Positions 9,331-23,129 of a stretch of DNA of 64,000 nt are shown in pieces. The stretch is from Ascarosepion bandense (taxonomy: Eukaryota > Mollusca > Cephalopoda > Sepiida > Sepiidae): contig JBBBDQ010001155.1 of assembly GCA_037127315.1 (NCBI GenBank), positions 1,838,501 to 1,902,500 of the forward strand, written 5' to 3'. The notes under the pieces were generated by a model. It worked only from the letters and a program-made list of their open reading frames with translations. It was not told where the DNA came from and made no database searches. Each line of letters opens with the position of its first letter. Position 1 is the stretch's first letter. The position numbers and the translations under genes were made by a program.

Positions 9331-12300
9331 ATAAAGATAATGGTAGCCATGTAGGAATTAAAGGCAATGGTAGCACTGTAGGAATTAAAGGCAATGATAG
9401 CCATGTAGGAATTAAAGGCAATGATAGTCATGTAGGAATTAAAGGCAATGATAGTCATGTAGAAATTAAAGGTAATTATAGCCAAGTAGGAATTAAAGGT
9501 AATTATAGCCATGTAGGACTTAAAAGCAATGATAGTCATGTAGGAATTAAAAGCAATGATAGTCATGTAGGAATTAAAGGCAATGATAGTCATTTAGGAA
9601 TTAAAGGCAATGATAGTCATGTAGGAATTAAAGGCAATGGTAGCCATGTAGGAATTAAAGGCAATGATAGTCATGTAGAAATTAAAGGTAATTATAGCCA
9701 AGTAGGAATTAAAGGCAATGATAGCACTGTAGGAATTAAAGGCAATGATAGCACTGTAGGAATTAAAGGCAATGATAGTCATGTAGGAATTAAAGGCAAT
9801 GATAGCCATGTAGGAATTAAAGGCAATGATAGCCATGTAGGACTTAAAAGCAATGATAGTCATTTAGGAATTAATGGCAATGATAGTCCTGTAGAAATTT
9901 AAGGCAATGATAGACATGTAGGAATTAAAGGCAATGATAGTCATGTAGAAATTAAAGGTAATTATAGCCAAGTAGGAATTAAAGGTAATTATAGCCATGT
10001 AGGAATTAAAGGCAATGATAGTCATGTAGGAATTAAAGGCAATGATAGCCATGTAGGACTTAAAAGCAATGATAGTCATTTAGGAATTAAAGGCAATGAT
10101 AGTCATGTAGGAATTAAAGGCAATGGTAGCCATGTAGGAATTAAAGGCAATGATAGTCATGTAGAAATTAAAGGTAATTATAGCCAAGTAGGAATTAAAG
10201 GTAATTATAGCCATGTAGGAATTAAAGGCAATGATAGCACTGTAGGAATTAAAGGCAATGATAGTCATGTAAAAATTAAAGGCAATGATAGCCATGTAGG
10301 AATTAAAGGCAATGATAGCCATGTAGGACTTAAAAGCAATGATAGTCATTTAGGAATTAATGGCAATTGATAATCCTGTAGAAATTTAAGGCAATGATAG
10401 TCATGTAGGAATTAAAGGCAATGATAGTCATGTAGAAATTAAAGGTAATTATAGCCAAGTAGGAATTAAAGGTAATTATAGCCATGTAGGAATTAAAGGC
10501 AATGATAGTCATGTAGGAATTAAAGGCAATGATAGCCATGTAGGACTTAAAAGCAATGATAGTCATTTAGGAATTAAAGGCAATGATAGTCATGTAGGAA
10601 TTAAAGGCAATGGTAGCCATGTAGGAATTAAAGGCAATGATAGTCATGTAGAAATTAAAGGTAATTATAGCCAAGTAGGAATTAAAGGTAATTATAGCCA
10701 TGTAGGAATTAAAGGCAATGATAGTCATGTAGGAATTAAAGGCAATGATAGCCATGTAGGACTTAAAAGCAATGATAGTCATTTAGGAATTAAAGGCAAT
10801 GATAGTCATGTAGGAATTAAAGGCAATGGTAGCCATGTAGGAATTAAAGGCAATGATAGTCATGTAGAAATTAAAGTTAATTATAGCCAAGTAGGAATTA
10901 AAGGTAATTATAGCCATGTAGGAATTAAAGGCAATGATAGCACTGTAGGAATTAAAGGCAATGAAAGTCATGTAGGAATTAAAGGCAATGATAGCCATGT
11001 AGGAATTAAAGGCAATGATAGCCATGTAGGACTTAAAAGCAATGATAGTCATTTAGGAATTAATGGCAATGATAGTCCTGTAGAAATTTAAGGCAATGAT
11101 AGTCATGTAGGAATTAAAGGCAATGATAGTCATGTAGAAATTAAAGGTAATTATAGCCAAGTAGGAATTAAAGGTAATTATAGCCATGTAGGAATTAAAG
11201 GCAATGATAGTCATGTAGGAATTAAAGGCAATGATAGCCATGTAGGACTTAAAAGCAATGATAGTCATTTAGGAATTAATGGCAATGATAGCCATGTAGG
11301 AATTAAAGGCAATGATAGTCATGTAGGAATTAAAGGCAATGGTAGCACTGTAGAAATTAAAGGCAATGATAGTCATGTAGGAATTAAAGGCAATGATAGT
11401 CATGTAGGAATTAAAGGTAATTATAGCCAAGTAGGAATTAAAGGTAATTGTAGCCATGTAGGACTTAAAAGCAATGATAGTCATGTAGAAATTAAAGGTA
11501 AATATAGCCAAGTAGGAATTAAAGGTAATTGTAGCCATGTAGGAATTAAAGACAATATAGCCATGTAGGAATTAAAGGCAATGATAGTCATGTAGAAATT
11601 AAAGGTAATTATAGCCAAGTAGGAATTAAAGGTAATTATAGCCATCTAGGAATTAAAGGCAATGATAGTCATGTAGAAATTAAAGGTAATTATAGCTATA
11701 GAATTAAAGGCAATTATAGCCATGTAAGAATTAAAGGCAATGATAGCACTGTAGGAATTAAAGGCAATGATAGTCATGTAGGAATTAAAGGCAATGATAG
11801 CCATGTAGGAATTAAAGGCAATGATAGCCATGAAAAATTTAAAAGCAATGATAGTCATTTAGGAATTAATGGCAATGATAGTCCTGTAGAAATTTAAGGC
11901 AATGATAGTCATGTAGGAATTAAAGGTAATGATAGCCATGTAGAAATTAAAGGTAATTATAGCAAGTAGGAATTAAAGGTAATTATAGCCATGTAGGAAT
12001 TAAAGGCAATGATAGTCATGTAGGAATTAAAGGCAATGATAGCCATGTAGGACTTAAAAGCAATGATAGTCATTTAGGAATTAATGGCAATGATAGCCAT
12101 GTAGGAATTAAAGGCAATGATAGTCATGTAGGAATTAAAGGCAATGGTAGCACTGTAGAAATTAAAGGCAATGATAGTCATGTAGGAATTAAAGGCAATG
12201 ATAGTCATGTAGGAATTTAAGGTAATTATAGCCAAGTAGGAATTAAAGGTAATTGTAGCCATGTAGGACTTAAAAGCAATGATAGTCAGTGTAGAAATTA

Positions 12301-15300
12301 AAGGTAATTATAGCCAAGTAGGAATTAAAGGTAATTGTAGCCATGTAGGAATTAAAGGCAATATAGCCAAGTAGAAAAGAAAGGCAATGATAGTCATGTA
12401 GAAATTAAAGTTAATTATAGCCAAGTAGGAATTAAAGGTAATTATAGCCATGTAGGAATTAAAGGCAATGATAGTCATGTAGGAATTAAAAGCAATGATA
12501 GTCATGTAGGAATTAAAGGCAATGGTAGCACTGTAGAAATTAAAGGCAATGATAGTTATGTAGGAATTAAAGGCAATGGTAGCACTGTAGAAATTAAAGG
12601 CAATGATAGCACTGTAGGAATTAAAGGCAATGATAGTCATGTAGGAATTAAAGGTAATTATAGCCAAGTAGGAATTAAAGGTAATTGTAGCTAAGGTAGA
12701 CTTAAAAGCAATGATAGTCATGTAGAAATTAAAGGTAATTATAGCTATAGGAATTAAAGGTAATTGTAGCTATGTAGGAATTAAAGGCAATATAGCCATG
12801 TAGGAATTAAAGCAATTACAGTCATGTAGAAATTAAAGGTAATTATAGCCAAGTAGGAATTAAAGGCAATGATAGTCATGTAGAAATTAAAGGTAATTAT
12901 AGCCAAGTAGGAATTAAAGGTAATTATAGCCATGTAGGAATTAAAGGCAATGATAGTCATGTAGGAATTAAAGGCAATGATAGCCATGTAGGACTTAAAA
13001 GCAATGATAGTCATTTAGGAATTAATGGCAATGATAGCCATGTAGGAATTAAAGGCAATGATAGTCATGTAGGAATTAAAGGCAATGGTAGCACTGTAGA
13101 AATTAAAGGCAATGATAGTCATGTAGGAATTAAAGGCAATGATAGTCATGTAGGAATTAAAGGTAATTATAGCCAAGTAGGAATTAAAGGTAATTGTAGC
13201 CATGTAGGACTTAAAAGCAATGATAGTCATGTAGAAATTAAAGGTAATTATAGCCAAGTAGGAATTAAAGGTAATTATAGCTATGTAGGAATTAAAGGCA
13301 ATGATAGTCATGTAGAAATTAAAGGTAATTATAGCCAAGTAGGAATTAAAGGTAATTATAGCCATGTAGGAATTAAAGGCAATGATAGCACTGTAGGAAT
13401 TAAAGGCAATGATAGTCATGTAGGAATTAAAGGCAATGATAGCCATGTAGGAATTAAAGGCAATGATAGCCATGTAGGACTTAAAGCAATGATATTCATG
13501 TAGGAATTAATGGCAATGATAGTCCTGTAGAAATTTAAGGCAATGATAGTCATGTAGGAATTAAAGGTAATGATAGTCATGTAGAAATTAAAGGTAATTA
13601 TAGCCAAGTAGGAATTAAAGGTAATTATAGCCATGTAGGAATTAAAGGCAATGATAGCACTGTAGGAATTAAAGGCAATGATAGTCATGGTGAATTAAAA
13701 GGCAATGATAGCTGCTGTAGGAATTAAAGGCAATGATAGCCATGTAGGACTTAAAAGCAATGATAGTCATGTAGGAATTAATGGCAATGATAGTCCTGTA
13801 GAAATTTAAGGCAATGGATAGTCATGTAGGAATTAAAGGCAATGATAGCCGTGTAGAAATTAAAGGTAATTATAGCCAAGTAGGAATTAAAGGTAATTAT
13901 AGCCATGTAGGAATTAAAGGTAATGATAGTCATGTAGGAATTAAAGGCAATGATAGCTATGTAGGACTTAAAAGCAATGATAGTCATTTAGGAATTAATG
14001 GCAATGATAGCCATGTAGGAATTAAAGGCAATGATAGTCATGTAGGAATTAAAGGCAATGGTAGCACTGTAGAAATTAAAGGCAATGATAGTCATGTAGG
14101 AATTAAAGGCAATGATAGTCATGTAGGAATTAAAGGTAATTATAGCTAAGTAGGAATTAAAGGTAATTGTAGCCATGTAGGACTTAAAAGCAATGATAGT
14201 CATGTAGAAATTAAAGGTAATTATAGCCAAGTAGGAATTAAAGGTAATTGTAGCCATGTAGGAATTAAAGGCAATATAGCCATGTAGGAATTAAAGGCAA
14301 TGATAGTCATGTAGAAATTAAAGGTAATTACAGCTAAGTAGGAATTAAAGGTAATTATAGCCATGTAGGAATTAAAAGGTAATGATAGTCATGTAGGAAT
14401 TAAAGGCAATGATAGTCATGTAGGAATTAAAGGTAATGGTAGCACTGTAGAAATTAAAGGCAATGATAGTCATGTAGGAATTAAAGGCAATGGTAGCACT
14501 GTAGAAATTAAAGGCAATGATAGTCATGTAGGAATTAAAGGCAATGATAGTCATGTAGGAATTAAAGGTAATTATAGCCAAGTAGGAATTAAAGGTAATT
14601 GTAGCCATGTAGGACTTAAAAGCAATGATAGTCATGTAGAAATTAAAGGTAATTATAGCCAAGTAGGAATTAAAGGTAATTGTAGCCATGTAGGAATTAA
14701 AGGCAATGATAGTCATGTAGGAATTAAAGGCAATCATAGTCATGTAGAAATTAAAGGTAATTATAGCCAAGTAGGAATTAAAGGCAATGATAGTCATGTA
14801 GAAATTAAAGGTAATTATAGCCAAGTAGGAATTAAAGGTAATTATAGCCATGTAGGAATTAAAGGCAATGATAGCACTGTAGGAATTAAAGGCAATGATA
14901 GTCATGTAGGAATTAAAGGCAATGATAGCCATGTAGGAATTAAAGGCAATGATAGCCATGTAGGACTTAAAAGCTATGATAGTCATTTAGGAATTAATGG
15001 CAATGATAGTCCTGTAGAAATTTAAGGCAATGGATAGTCGCGTAGGAATTAAAGGCAATGATAGTCATGTAGAAATTAAAGGTAATTATAGCCAAGTAGG
15101 AATTAAAGGTAATTATAGCCATGTAGGAATTAAAGGCAATGATAGTCATGTAGGAATTAAAGGCAATGATAGCCATGTAGGACTTAAAAGCAATGATAGT
15201 CATTTAGGAATTAATGGCAATGATAGCCATGTAGGAATTAAAGGTAATGATAGTCATGTAGGAATTAAAGGCAATGGTACCACTGTAGAAATTAAAGGCA

Positions 15301-18300
15301 ATGATAGTCATGTAGGAATTAAAGGCAATGATAGTCATGTAGGAATTAAAGGTAATTATAGCCAAGTAGGAATTAAAGGTAATTGTAGCCATGTAGGACT
15401 TAAAAGCAATGATAGTCATGTAGAAATTAAAGGTAATTATAGCCAAGTAGGAATTAAAGGTAACGTAGAATTAAAGGCAATATAGCCATGTAGGAATTAA
15501 AGGCAATGATAGTCATGTAGAAATTAAAGGTAATTATAGCCAAGTAGGAATTAAAGGTAATTATAGCCATGTAGGAATTAAAGGCAATGATAGTCATGTA
15601 GGAATTAAAAGCAATGATAGTCATGTAGGAATTAAAGGTAATGGTAGCCATGTAGGACTTAAAAGCAATGATAGTCATTTAGGAATTAATGGCAATGATA
15701 GCTGCGTAGGAATTAAAGGCAATGATAGTCATGTAGGAATTAAAGGCAATGGTAGCACTGTAGAAATTAAAGGCAATGATAGTCATGTAGGAATTAAAGG
15801 CAATGATAGTCATGTAAGTAACTAAAGGCAATTATAGCCAAGTAGGAATTAAAGGTAATTGTAGCCATGTAGGACTTAAAAGCAATGATAGTCATGTAGA
15901 AATTAAAGGTAATTATAGCCAAGTAGGAATTAAAGGTAATTATAGCCATGTAGGAATTAAAGGCAATGATAGTCATGTAGAAATTAAAGGTAATTATAGC
16001 CAAGTAGGAATTAAAGGTAATTATAGCCATGTAGGAATTAAAGGCAATGATAGCACTGTAGGAATTAAAGGCAATGATAGTCATGTAGGAATTAAAGGCA
16101 ATGATAGCCATGTAGGAATTAAAGGTAATGATAGCCATGTAGGACTTAAAAGCAATGATATTCATGTAGGAATTAATGGCAATGATAGTCCTGTAGAAAT
16201 TTAAGGCAATGATAGTCATGTAGGAATTAAAGGCAATGATAGTCATGTAGAAATTAAAGGTAATTATAGCCAAGTAGAGATTAAAGGTAATTATAGCCAT
16301 GTGGGAATTAAAGGCAATGATAGCACTGTAGGAATTAAAGGCAATGATAGTCATGTAGGAATTAAAGGCAATGATAGCCATGTAGGAATTAAAGGCAATG
16401 ATAGCCATGTAGGACTTAAAAGCAATGATAGTCATGTAGGAATTAATGGCAATGATAGTCCTGTAGAAATTTAAAAGGCAATGATAGTCATGTAGGAATT
16501 AAAGGCAATGATAGTCATGTAGAAATTAAAGGTAATTATAGCCAAGTAGGAATTAAAGGTAATTATAGCCATGTAGGAATTAAAGGCAATGATAGTCATG
16601 TAGGAATTAAAGGCAATGATAGCCATGTAGGACTTAAAAGCAATGATAGTCATTTAGGAATTAATGGCAATGATAGCCATGTAGGAATTAAAGGCAATGA
16701 TAGTCATGTAGGAATTAAAGGCAATGGTAGCACTGTAGAAATTAAAGGCAATGATAGTCATGTAGGAATTAAAGGCAATGATAGTCATGTAGGAATTAAA
16801 GGTAATTATAGCCAAGTAGGAATTAAAGGTAATTGTAGCCATGTAGGACTTAAAAGCAATGATAGTCATGTAGAAATTAAAGGTAATTATAGCCAAGTAG
16901 GAATTAAAGAGAGTAATTGTAGCCATGTAGGAATTAAAGGCAATATAGCCATGTAGGAATTAAAGGCAATGATAGTCATGTAGAAATTAAAGGTAATTAC
17001 AGCCAAGTAGGAATTAAAGGTAATTATAGCCATGTAGGAATTAAAGGCAATGATAGTCATGTAGGAATTAAAGGCAATGATAGTCATGTAGGAATTAAAG
17101 GTAATGGTAGCACTGTAGAAATTAAAGGCAATGATAGTCATGTAGGAATTAAAGGCAATGGTAGCACTGTAGAAATTAAAGGCAATGATAGTCATGTAGG
17201 AATTAAAGGCAATGATAGTCATGTAGGAATTAAAGATGATGTAGCCAAGTAGGAATTAAGGTAATTGTAGCCATGTAGGACTTAAAAGCAATGATAGTCA
17301 TGTAGAAATTAAAGGTAATTATAGCCGAGTAGGAATTAAAGGTAATTTAGCAGCCATGTGGGAATTAAAGGCAATGATAGTCATGTAGGAATTAAAGGCA
17401 ATCATAGTCATGTAGAAATTAAAGGTAATTATAGCCAAGTAGGAATTAAAGGCAATGATAGTCATGTAGAAATTAAAGGTAATTATAGCCAAATGAGATA
17501 AAGGTAATTATAGCCATGTGAATTAAAGGCAATGATAGCACTGTGGGAATTAAAGGCAATGATAGTCATGTAGGAATTAAAGGCAATGATAGCCATGTAG
17601 GAATTAAAGGCAATGATAGCCATGTAGGACTTAAAAGCCATGATAGTCATTTAGGAATTAATGGCAATGATAGTCCTGTGAAATTTAAGGCAATGATAGT
17701 CATGTAGGAATTAAAGGCAATGATAGTCATGTAGAAATTAAAGGTAATTATAGCCAAGTAAAGGTCAAGGTAATTATAGCCATGTAGGAATTAAAGGCAA
17801 TGATAGTCATGTAGGAATTAAAGGCAATGATAGCCATGTGGGACTTAAAAGCAATGATAGTCATTTAGGAATTAATGGCAATGATAGCCATGTAGGAATT
17901 AAAGGCAATGATAGTCATGTAGGAATTAAAGGCAATGGTACCACTGTAGAAATTAAAGGCAATGATAGTCATGTAGGAATTAAAGGCAATGATAGTCATG
18001 TAGGAATTAAAGGTAATTATAGCCAAGTAGAAATTAAAGGTAATTGTAGCCATGTAGGACTTAAAAGCAATGATAGTCATGTAGAAATTAAAGGTAATTA
18101 TAGCCAAGTAGAATTAAAGGTAATTGTAGCCATGTAGGAATTAAAGGCAATATAGCCATGTAGGAATTAAAGGCAATGATAGTCATGTAGAAATTAAAGG
18201 TAATTATAGCCAAGTAGGAATTAAAGGTAATTATAGCCATGTAGGAATTAAAGGCAATGATAGTCATGTAGAAATTAAAGGTAATTATAGCCAAGTAAGA

Positions 18301-18692
18301 ATTAAAGGTAATTATAGCCATGTAAGAATTAAAGCAATATACCATCTAGGAATTAAAGGCAATGATAGCCATGTAGGAATTAAAGGCAATGATAGTCATT
18401 TAGGAATTAAAGGTAATTATAGCCAAGTAGGAATTAAAGGTAATTATAACCATGTAGGAATTAAAGGCAATAAATCCATGTAGGAATTAAAGGCAATGAT
18501 AGCCATGTAGGAATTAAAGGCAATGATAGCCATGTAGGAATTAAAGGCAATGATAGTCATGTAGGAATTAAAGATAATGGTAGCCATGTAGGAATTAAAG
18601 GCAATGATAACCATGTAGGAATTAAAGGCAATATAGCCATGTAGGAATTAAAGGCAATGATACCCATGTAGGAATTAAAGGCACTGATAGCA
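9318..18692. repeat. 9.4-kb tandem array of a 27-bp unit with higher-order structure
   Basis: About 345 consecutive copies of a 27-bp unit containing AATTAAAGGCAATGATAG. Because 27 is a multiple of 3, both strands stay open for long stretches: on + the 9-residue period VGIKGNDSH (up to 196 aa at 9312-9902), on - FNSYMTIIA (up to 213 aa at 15794-16435). Variants (GNYSQ, GNGST, LKSNDSH, INGNDSP types) occur in a fixed order. A landmark variant with AATTAATGGC recurs near 9.86, 10.35, 11.27, 11.86, 12.08, 13.02, 13.50, 13.79, 13.99, 14.99, 15.20, 15.68, 16.17, 16.44, 16.66, 17.66 and 17.87 kb. No start context, splice sites or signal peptide supports a protein, and single-base indels (for example 11937-11970, 17220-17270) shift frame freely. 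I treat it as non-coding intronic satellite. Confidence 0.9.
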
Positions 18693-20362
18693 CAGTCAAA
18701 AATGCTAAATAGGCATTAAGACAAAATCCTGAAAGTTACCAAATTCCAAAGACTGACCTAAAACCATTAAGAAACATGCAAAATCAATGGCAGGAACAAT
18801 GGAGCAGAAAAATCAAAAATAAACTAAATACAATCTTATCAATCCTGAGACAAAAACCCTGCCATTATGGAAAATCCTGAAGGGAAGTGGTTACTATCAT
18901 ACGACTGTAAATAGGTCACACTAGAATGATGCATTTATTCTTACTGAAACAGAAACCACCATCATGGTGTCATTCATGCCAAACCCAATATAAGGTAAAA
19001 CATTTTCTAATTAGGTGCATTGATCTTCACTCCAAAAAACAAAATGTATTCAAAGCAAACATCCTAAGAGAACTATTTAAGAATATTAAAATAGAATTAT
19101 AGCATTCCTGAAATCAATTGGATTATATCAGAAAATAGGAAAAAAAAAACAAAGATTGTCCATTTTCTCTAAATATAAACCATGATAAATCAATTTTGGT
19201 ATAAAATGACTTTAAAGAGTTGATAGACCATTAAAAGCCTATTTAAATTTAAAGTTCATTTACAAATGGTGTGTGGGAGAAAGATTTGCAACAATGCGTA
19301 CAAATTGTCATGATTATATCACAAATATCATGTCAGGGATATAGTCCTACAATCAAATATATCATATCATATATAATATAATAACACTTCATATCTGGGT
19401 TCATCTTCTAACCACAATTCTCCAGAATGAAACTTTGTAAATTAATTTCATATCTGGTGGTCAGTTATAACACCTTGACCATAAACATGACATATTTTTC
19501 TCAATGTTTCCATCGTGTTATTCTCTTACTTGAATTTCCTAAATATTGCAACATCAATGTTCACATTCAATGCACATTCATTGGTGGTGTAAACAAATGT
19601 ATACTTTAATCCACTGTGTATTCTGTCACTGCTATACAAAAAATTATGGGTATGTTAGTGAACGTTACAATTATGTTCATCCTGTACAAGCCCCAAGAGT
19701 CATTCGAGGTAGTGGGATACAGAGTAAGTGGCACCACCCCAATCAAGGTAATAAAGACACAAGGGGTCACTGGAAGTGGAAGAGAAAGAAAAAACTTAAG
19801 AAAGAACCAGAAACCTAGTCCTAAACAGGAAACAAGCGATGAACCTCTAATCCTGTTCAAAAGATTGTAGAGGAGGCATGGGAACTGTACAACAAGTGAA
19901 CCTATTTACTCCTACTTTGAATGATACATTATGGAAGGTCAATTTTTGGAATCATGGTATTGGGTTCTATTTGAAAGTTGGGGTTTTACATGAAAATAAT
20001 GACAAGATATTTTTTCAAATATTTACCATTTTTTATGCAAATAAGTTTAAAGATTAAGTTTGAATTCAAAATTGTAGTGTTGAAATTTTATTAAGGTGAT
20101 CGCTGAAAGCCTTATAACACAGCCGTATAAAATTTATAATCTACTGAAGCTTTACAAATTGTACATCGACATTATTAAATCATTGTGCCATCAAATAAGA
20201 CATTCATTTACTTCAAAGGAGAATTATACTGAACAATTTAGCTATATTATGATGTAATATATTATACAGTGCAGTAATTTTAGTGGGATTTTCAATGAAC
20301 AACTCAATTTTAAAGCATTTTGTCTCATAATTTGTACTCAGAAGTATCATGGTACTATACAC
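18693..20362. other. Spacer; diverged 158-bp-module copy at about 19760-19885
   Basis: Mostly AT-rich sequence with no recognised gene. At about 19760-19885 a minus-strand relative of the 158-bp module is visible (AGAGAAAG, CCTAAACAGGAAACAAG, GATGAACCTCTAATCCTGTTC), strongly decayed. The ORFs crossing it are accidental. Confidence 0.5.
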
Positions 20363-21351
20363 TTTTTTTATAATCATATCGCCCCAAGAAAGACATTTTA
20401 CTGCCACTGTTTTGCAGGGGGTTACATAGGAGGAAAGTTATGAGAAAGAGTGACAGGTTATAGGGGGTGTCAGGAAGTGGGTAACAGAAGGCTGAGAATA
20501 CTGATGAGAGTGGAGTAGACAGAGAAAGGAGCATGAGTGAAAGGATTCAGGTTAGTGAGATAGGAGCTGACTATTGACTTTACATTTAAATTCTTGGAGA
20601 TTGTAGCTGTCGGGGAAGCAAGTAAATGGAAGGGAATTCCACAGACGGGAAGTACGAGAAAAGTAACTGTTGGAGTAGAATTTGCGTTTACATTTTATTG
20701 GTTTCACAGTAAAAGGATGGGACCTAGTTGCTGATCTTGTGGCTTGAGGAAATTCATGTATAGGGGGCACCTGTGAGCTCATCGGAGCAGAAGCCATGAA
20801 AGTATTTGTAGAAGAGACACAGGGAAGCCACATTGCACCGGTTAGAAAGTGACTGTATCTGAGCTGCTAAATCAAGATCTATTCCATTACAGATTCTCCA
20901 TTGGATTTTGTCAAGGACATCTAGGTGGATAGCCAAAGCACCTGACCAGATATAGCAGCAATATTCAATGCATGAATGGATGGTAGATTTATATATGTGC
21001 AGGATTGTTTCAGACAAGAAAAACTTCCTGGCCCTACACAGAGAAGCAACCGTCTTAGCAGCGGATTTAGCTATGGATTCTATATTGTCATTCCACTTGT
21101 CTGTTGTTAGAGTTAACTACCGAGGATGCGCAGTGTTTTGTTTTCAAGGAGACTAGCCTGATCCATGCCAATGGGATGGGTGGGTAGGAACAATTGTCTG
21201 TGATGGTTAATAGATAGCAGCTTCGTTTTGGAAGCATTAAAATTCACGAGCCATTTCTTACCCCATTCCACCACAGATTGGAGGTTCTTTTTGAGGTCGG
21301 CAACGAGGTTTGCTTTTCAGCCTCGGCAGATTTTTGATTGATGTGAGTGTT
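20363..21351 (-). mobile_element. CR1/Jockey-like LINE, 3' third (RT C-terminal half)
   Basis: A minus-strand LINE copy from its A-tail (AATCATATCGCCCCAAG) up to sequence just downstream of the RT catalytic box. Reading on the minus strand: KSTIHSCIEYCCYIWSGA, then DVASLCLFYKYFHGF overlapping in another frame, then SRLWNSLPFTCFPD. Several frameshifts. The element resumes beyond the SINE at 21650, where its YADD box lies, so the SINE split it. Confidence 0.85.
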
Positions 21352-21650
21352 GGGGTACATTGGATATCAGCTCGGAATGAGAAATCAGGGAGCCGAGTTC
21401 GAATTCCAGCTGAATTCATTGCATTCATTTATGCGCAAATACCCTTGGGAAAGGTATTAATCTGTCTTTTCCTTCCAGTTATGGGTTAAATAACAGGATA
21501 GATTGGGTTCTATAGCCTTGGTCGGCAACCAGTCTACCGCAGAAAGCAATGGCAACCTACTGCAGGATAATATTCTGCCCAGTCAGTCATGTCTCTTTCA
21601 AGACATGATCGCCCAAGCATGTATCACGTATGGCACTTAACTGACTGACT
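21352..21650 (+). mobile_element. tRNA-derived SINE inserted in the LINE
   Basis: A plus-strand, nearly full-length SINE: the tRNA-like head with GAGCCGAGTTCGAATTCCAG (B box), the conserved body and the CTTAACTGACTGACTGA end. It interrupts the minus-strand LINE within its RT domain, so it is younger than the LINE. The target duplication is short or decayed (GAGTGT versus GAGAGT). Confidence 0.85.
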
Positions 21651-21690
21651 GAGAGTAAACTGTAGTGTCATCAGCGTATATGCCTACTTG
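21651..21690 (-). mobile_element. Continuation of the split LINE (RT YADD box)
   Basis: The reverse strand reads GIYADDTTVYS, the catalytic YxDD box of the CR1/Jockey-like RT. It joins the LINE piece at 20363-21351 once the SINE is removed. Only this short stub remains before unrelated sequence. Confidence 0.7.
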
Positions 21691-22116
21691 GTATATACGC
21701 TGAAGTATGTACTTTTATCTATTATTTGTTTATATTAATTTTGATCTAACAAACAATTTATCAAATTTTATTCACTGAGTAGCCTTTTTATAATATTTTA
21801 CAATTTTTTATATGGTTTTTACTCGATTGAATACAGTAAAAATTGTATATTTTACTTGTGATGATTCATGATCAGAATTCAGGTTTGGATGTATTTTTGA
21901 TTCAATGTATCTAATACAAAAGATATTAAATTTATTTGGATGAAATCTTGAAATAGTAAAATTTGAATTTATTTTGTAAAACAAACCTGGAGGAATTAGA
22001 TATTTTTGTTCATTTTTCAGATGATCTTTAAAACTAAATGCTTAAAAATTGTTGAAAGCTATGAGTCTGACTTTTGGTGTTTTTACTTACCACATCAAAC
22101 AGCAGCTTTTATATAG
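21691..22116. other. Spacer, nothing recognised
   Basis: AT-rich sequence between the LINE stub and the 34-bp satellite, with no gene or element structure. Confidence 0.5.
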
Positions 22117-22863
22117 AGTGCAATGTGGATTTTTCTAAAAATGAAAAAAAAGTGCAATGTGGATTTTTCTAAAAATGAAAAAAAAGTGCAATGTGGATTT
22201 TTCTAAAAATGAAAAAAAAGTGCAATGTGGATTTTTCTAAAAATGAAAAAAAAGTGCAATGTGGATTTTTCTAAAAATGAAAAAAAAGTGCAATGTGGAT
22301 TTTTCTAAAAATGAAAAAAAAAGTGCAATGTGGATTTTTCTAAAAATGAAAAAAAGTGCAATGTGGATTTTTCTAAAAATGAAAAAAAAAGTGCAATGTG
22401 GATTTTTCTAAAAATGAAAAAAAAGTGCAATGTGGATTTTTCTAAAAATGAAAAAAAGTGCAATGTGGATTTTTCTAAAAATGAAAAAAAGTGCAATGTG
22501 GATTTTTCTAAAAATGAAAAAAAAGTGCAATGTGGATTTTTCTAAAAATGAAAAAAAAGTGCAATGTGGATTTTTCTAAAAATGAAAAAAAAGTGCAATG
22601 TGGATTTTTCTAAAAATGAAAAAAAAAGTGCAATGTGGATTTTTCTAAAAATGAAAAAAAAAGTAATGTGGATTTTTCTAAAAATGAAAAAAAGTGCAAT
22701 GTGGATTTTTCTAAAAATGAAAAAAAAGTGCAATGTGGATTTTTCTAAAAATGAAAAAAAAAGTGCAATGTGGATTTTTCTAAAAATGAAAAAAAAGTGC
22801 AATGTGGATTTTTCTAAAAATGAAAAAAAAGTGCAATGTGGATTTTTCTAAAAATGAAAAAAA
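22117..22863. repeat. 34-bp tandem satellite, about 22 copies
   Basis: Head-to-tail copies of a 33-36-bp unit containing GTGCAATGTGGATTTTTC followed by TAAAAATGAAA and a short A-run. Copies are almost identical apart from A-run length and one unit lacking a GC pair (near 22663). This implies recent expansion. It generates short artefactual ORFs on both strands. Confidence 0.9.
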
Positions 22864-23129
22864 ATTAACCTGCTAAGCATTACAACTAGTTCTCCAAAAC
22901 AAAAATCACTTGACTCAATATATTAGCCAAATCTCTGCTTTAGGATTTAAGAAAGGATCAAATTAATCCTTGATTGTTTTTTTTTTTTGCTTGTCCTTTA
23001 GAACCTTTCCAATCATATTTAATTCTTAAGATATGTCACTTACTTTGCAAAAGTGAATATTATCTATTGTAAATGTTTATAAATTTAAGTACTGATTGTT
23101 TAGAGTTAGACAAAAATGGCAAGTATTAA

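Noticed and set aside
9312..9902. 196-codon + strand ORF of nine-residue repeats, as a secreted repetitive glycoprotein
   Set aside because: It is a by-product of a 27-bp satellite: both strands are equally open, indels shift frame throughout the array, and there is no signal peptide, start context or splice signal.
15794..16435. 213-codon minus-strand ORF in the 27-bp array
   Set aside because: Same satellite read on the other strand; many equivalent short ORFs tile the array.
9318..18692. CRISPR array
   Set aside because: Contiguous repeats without unique spacers, in a eukaryotic intron.
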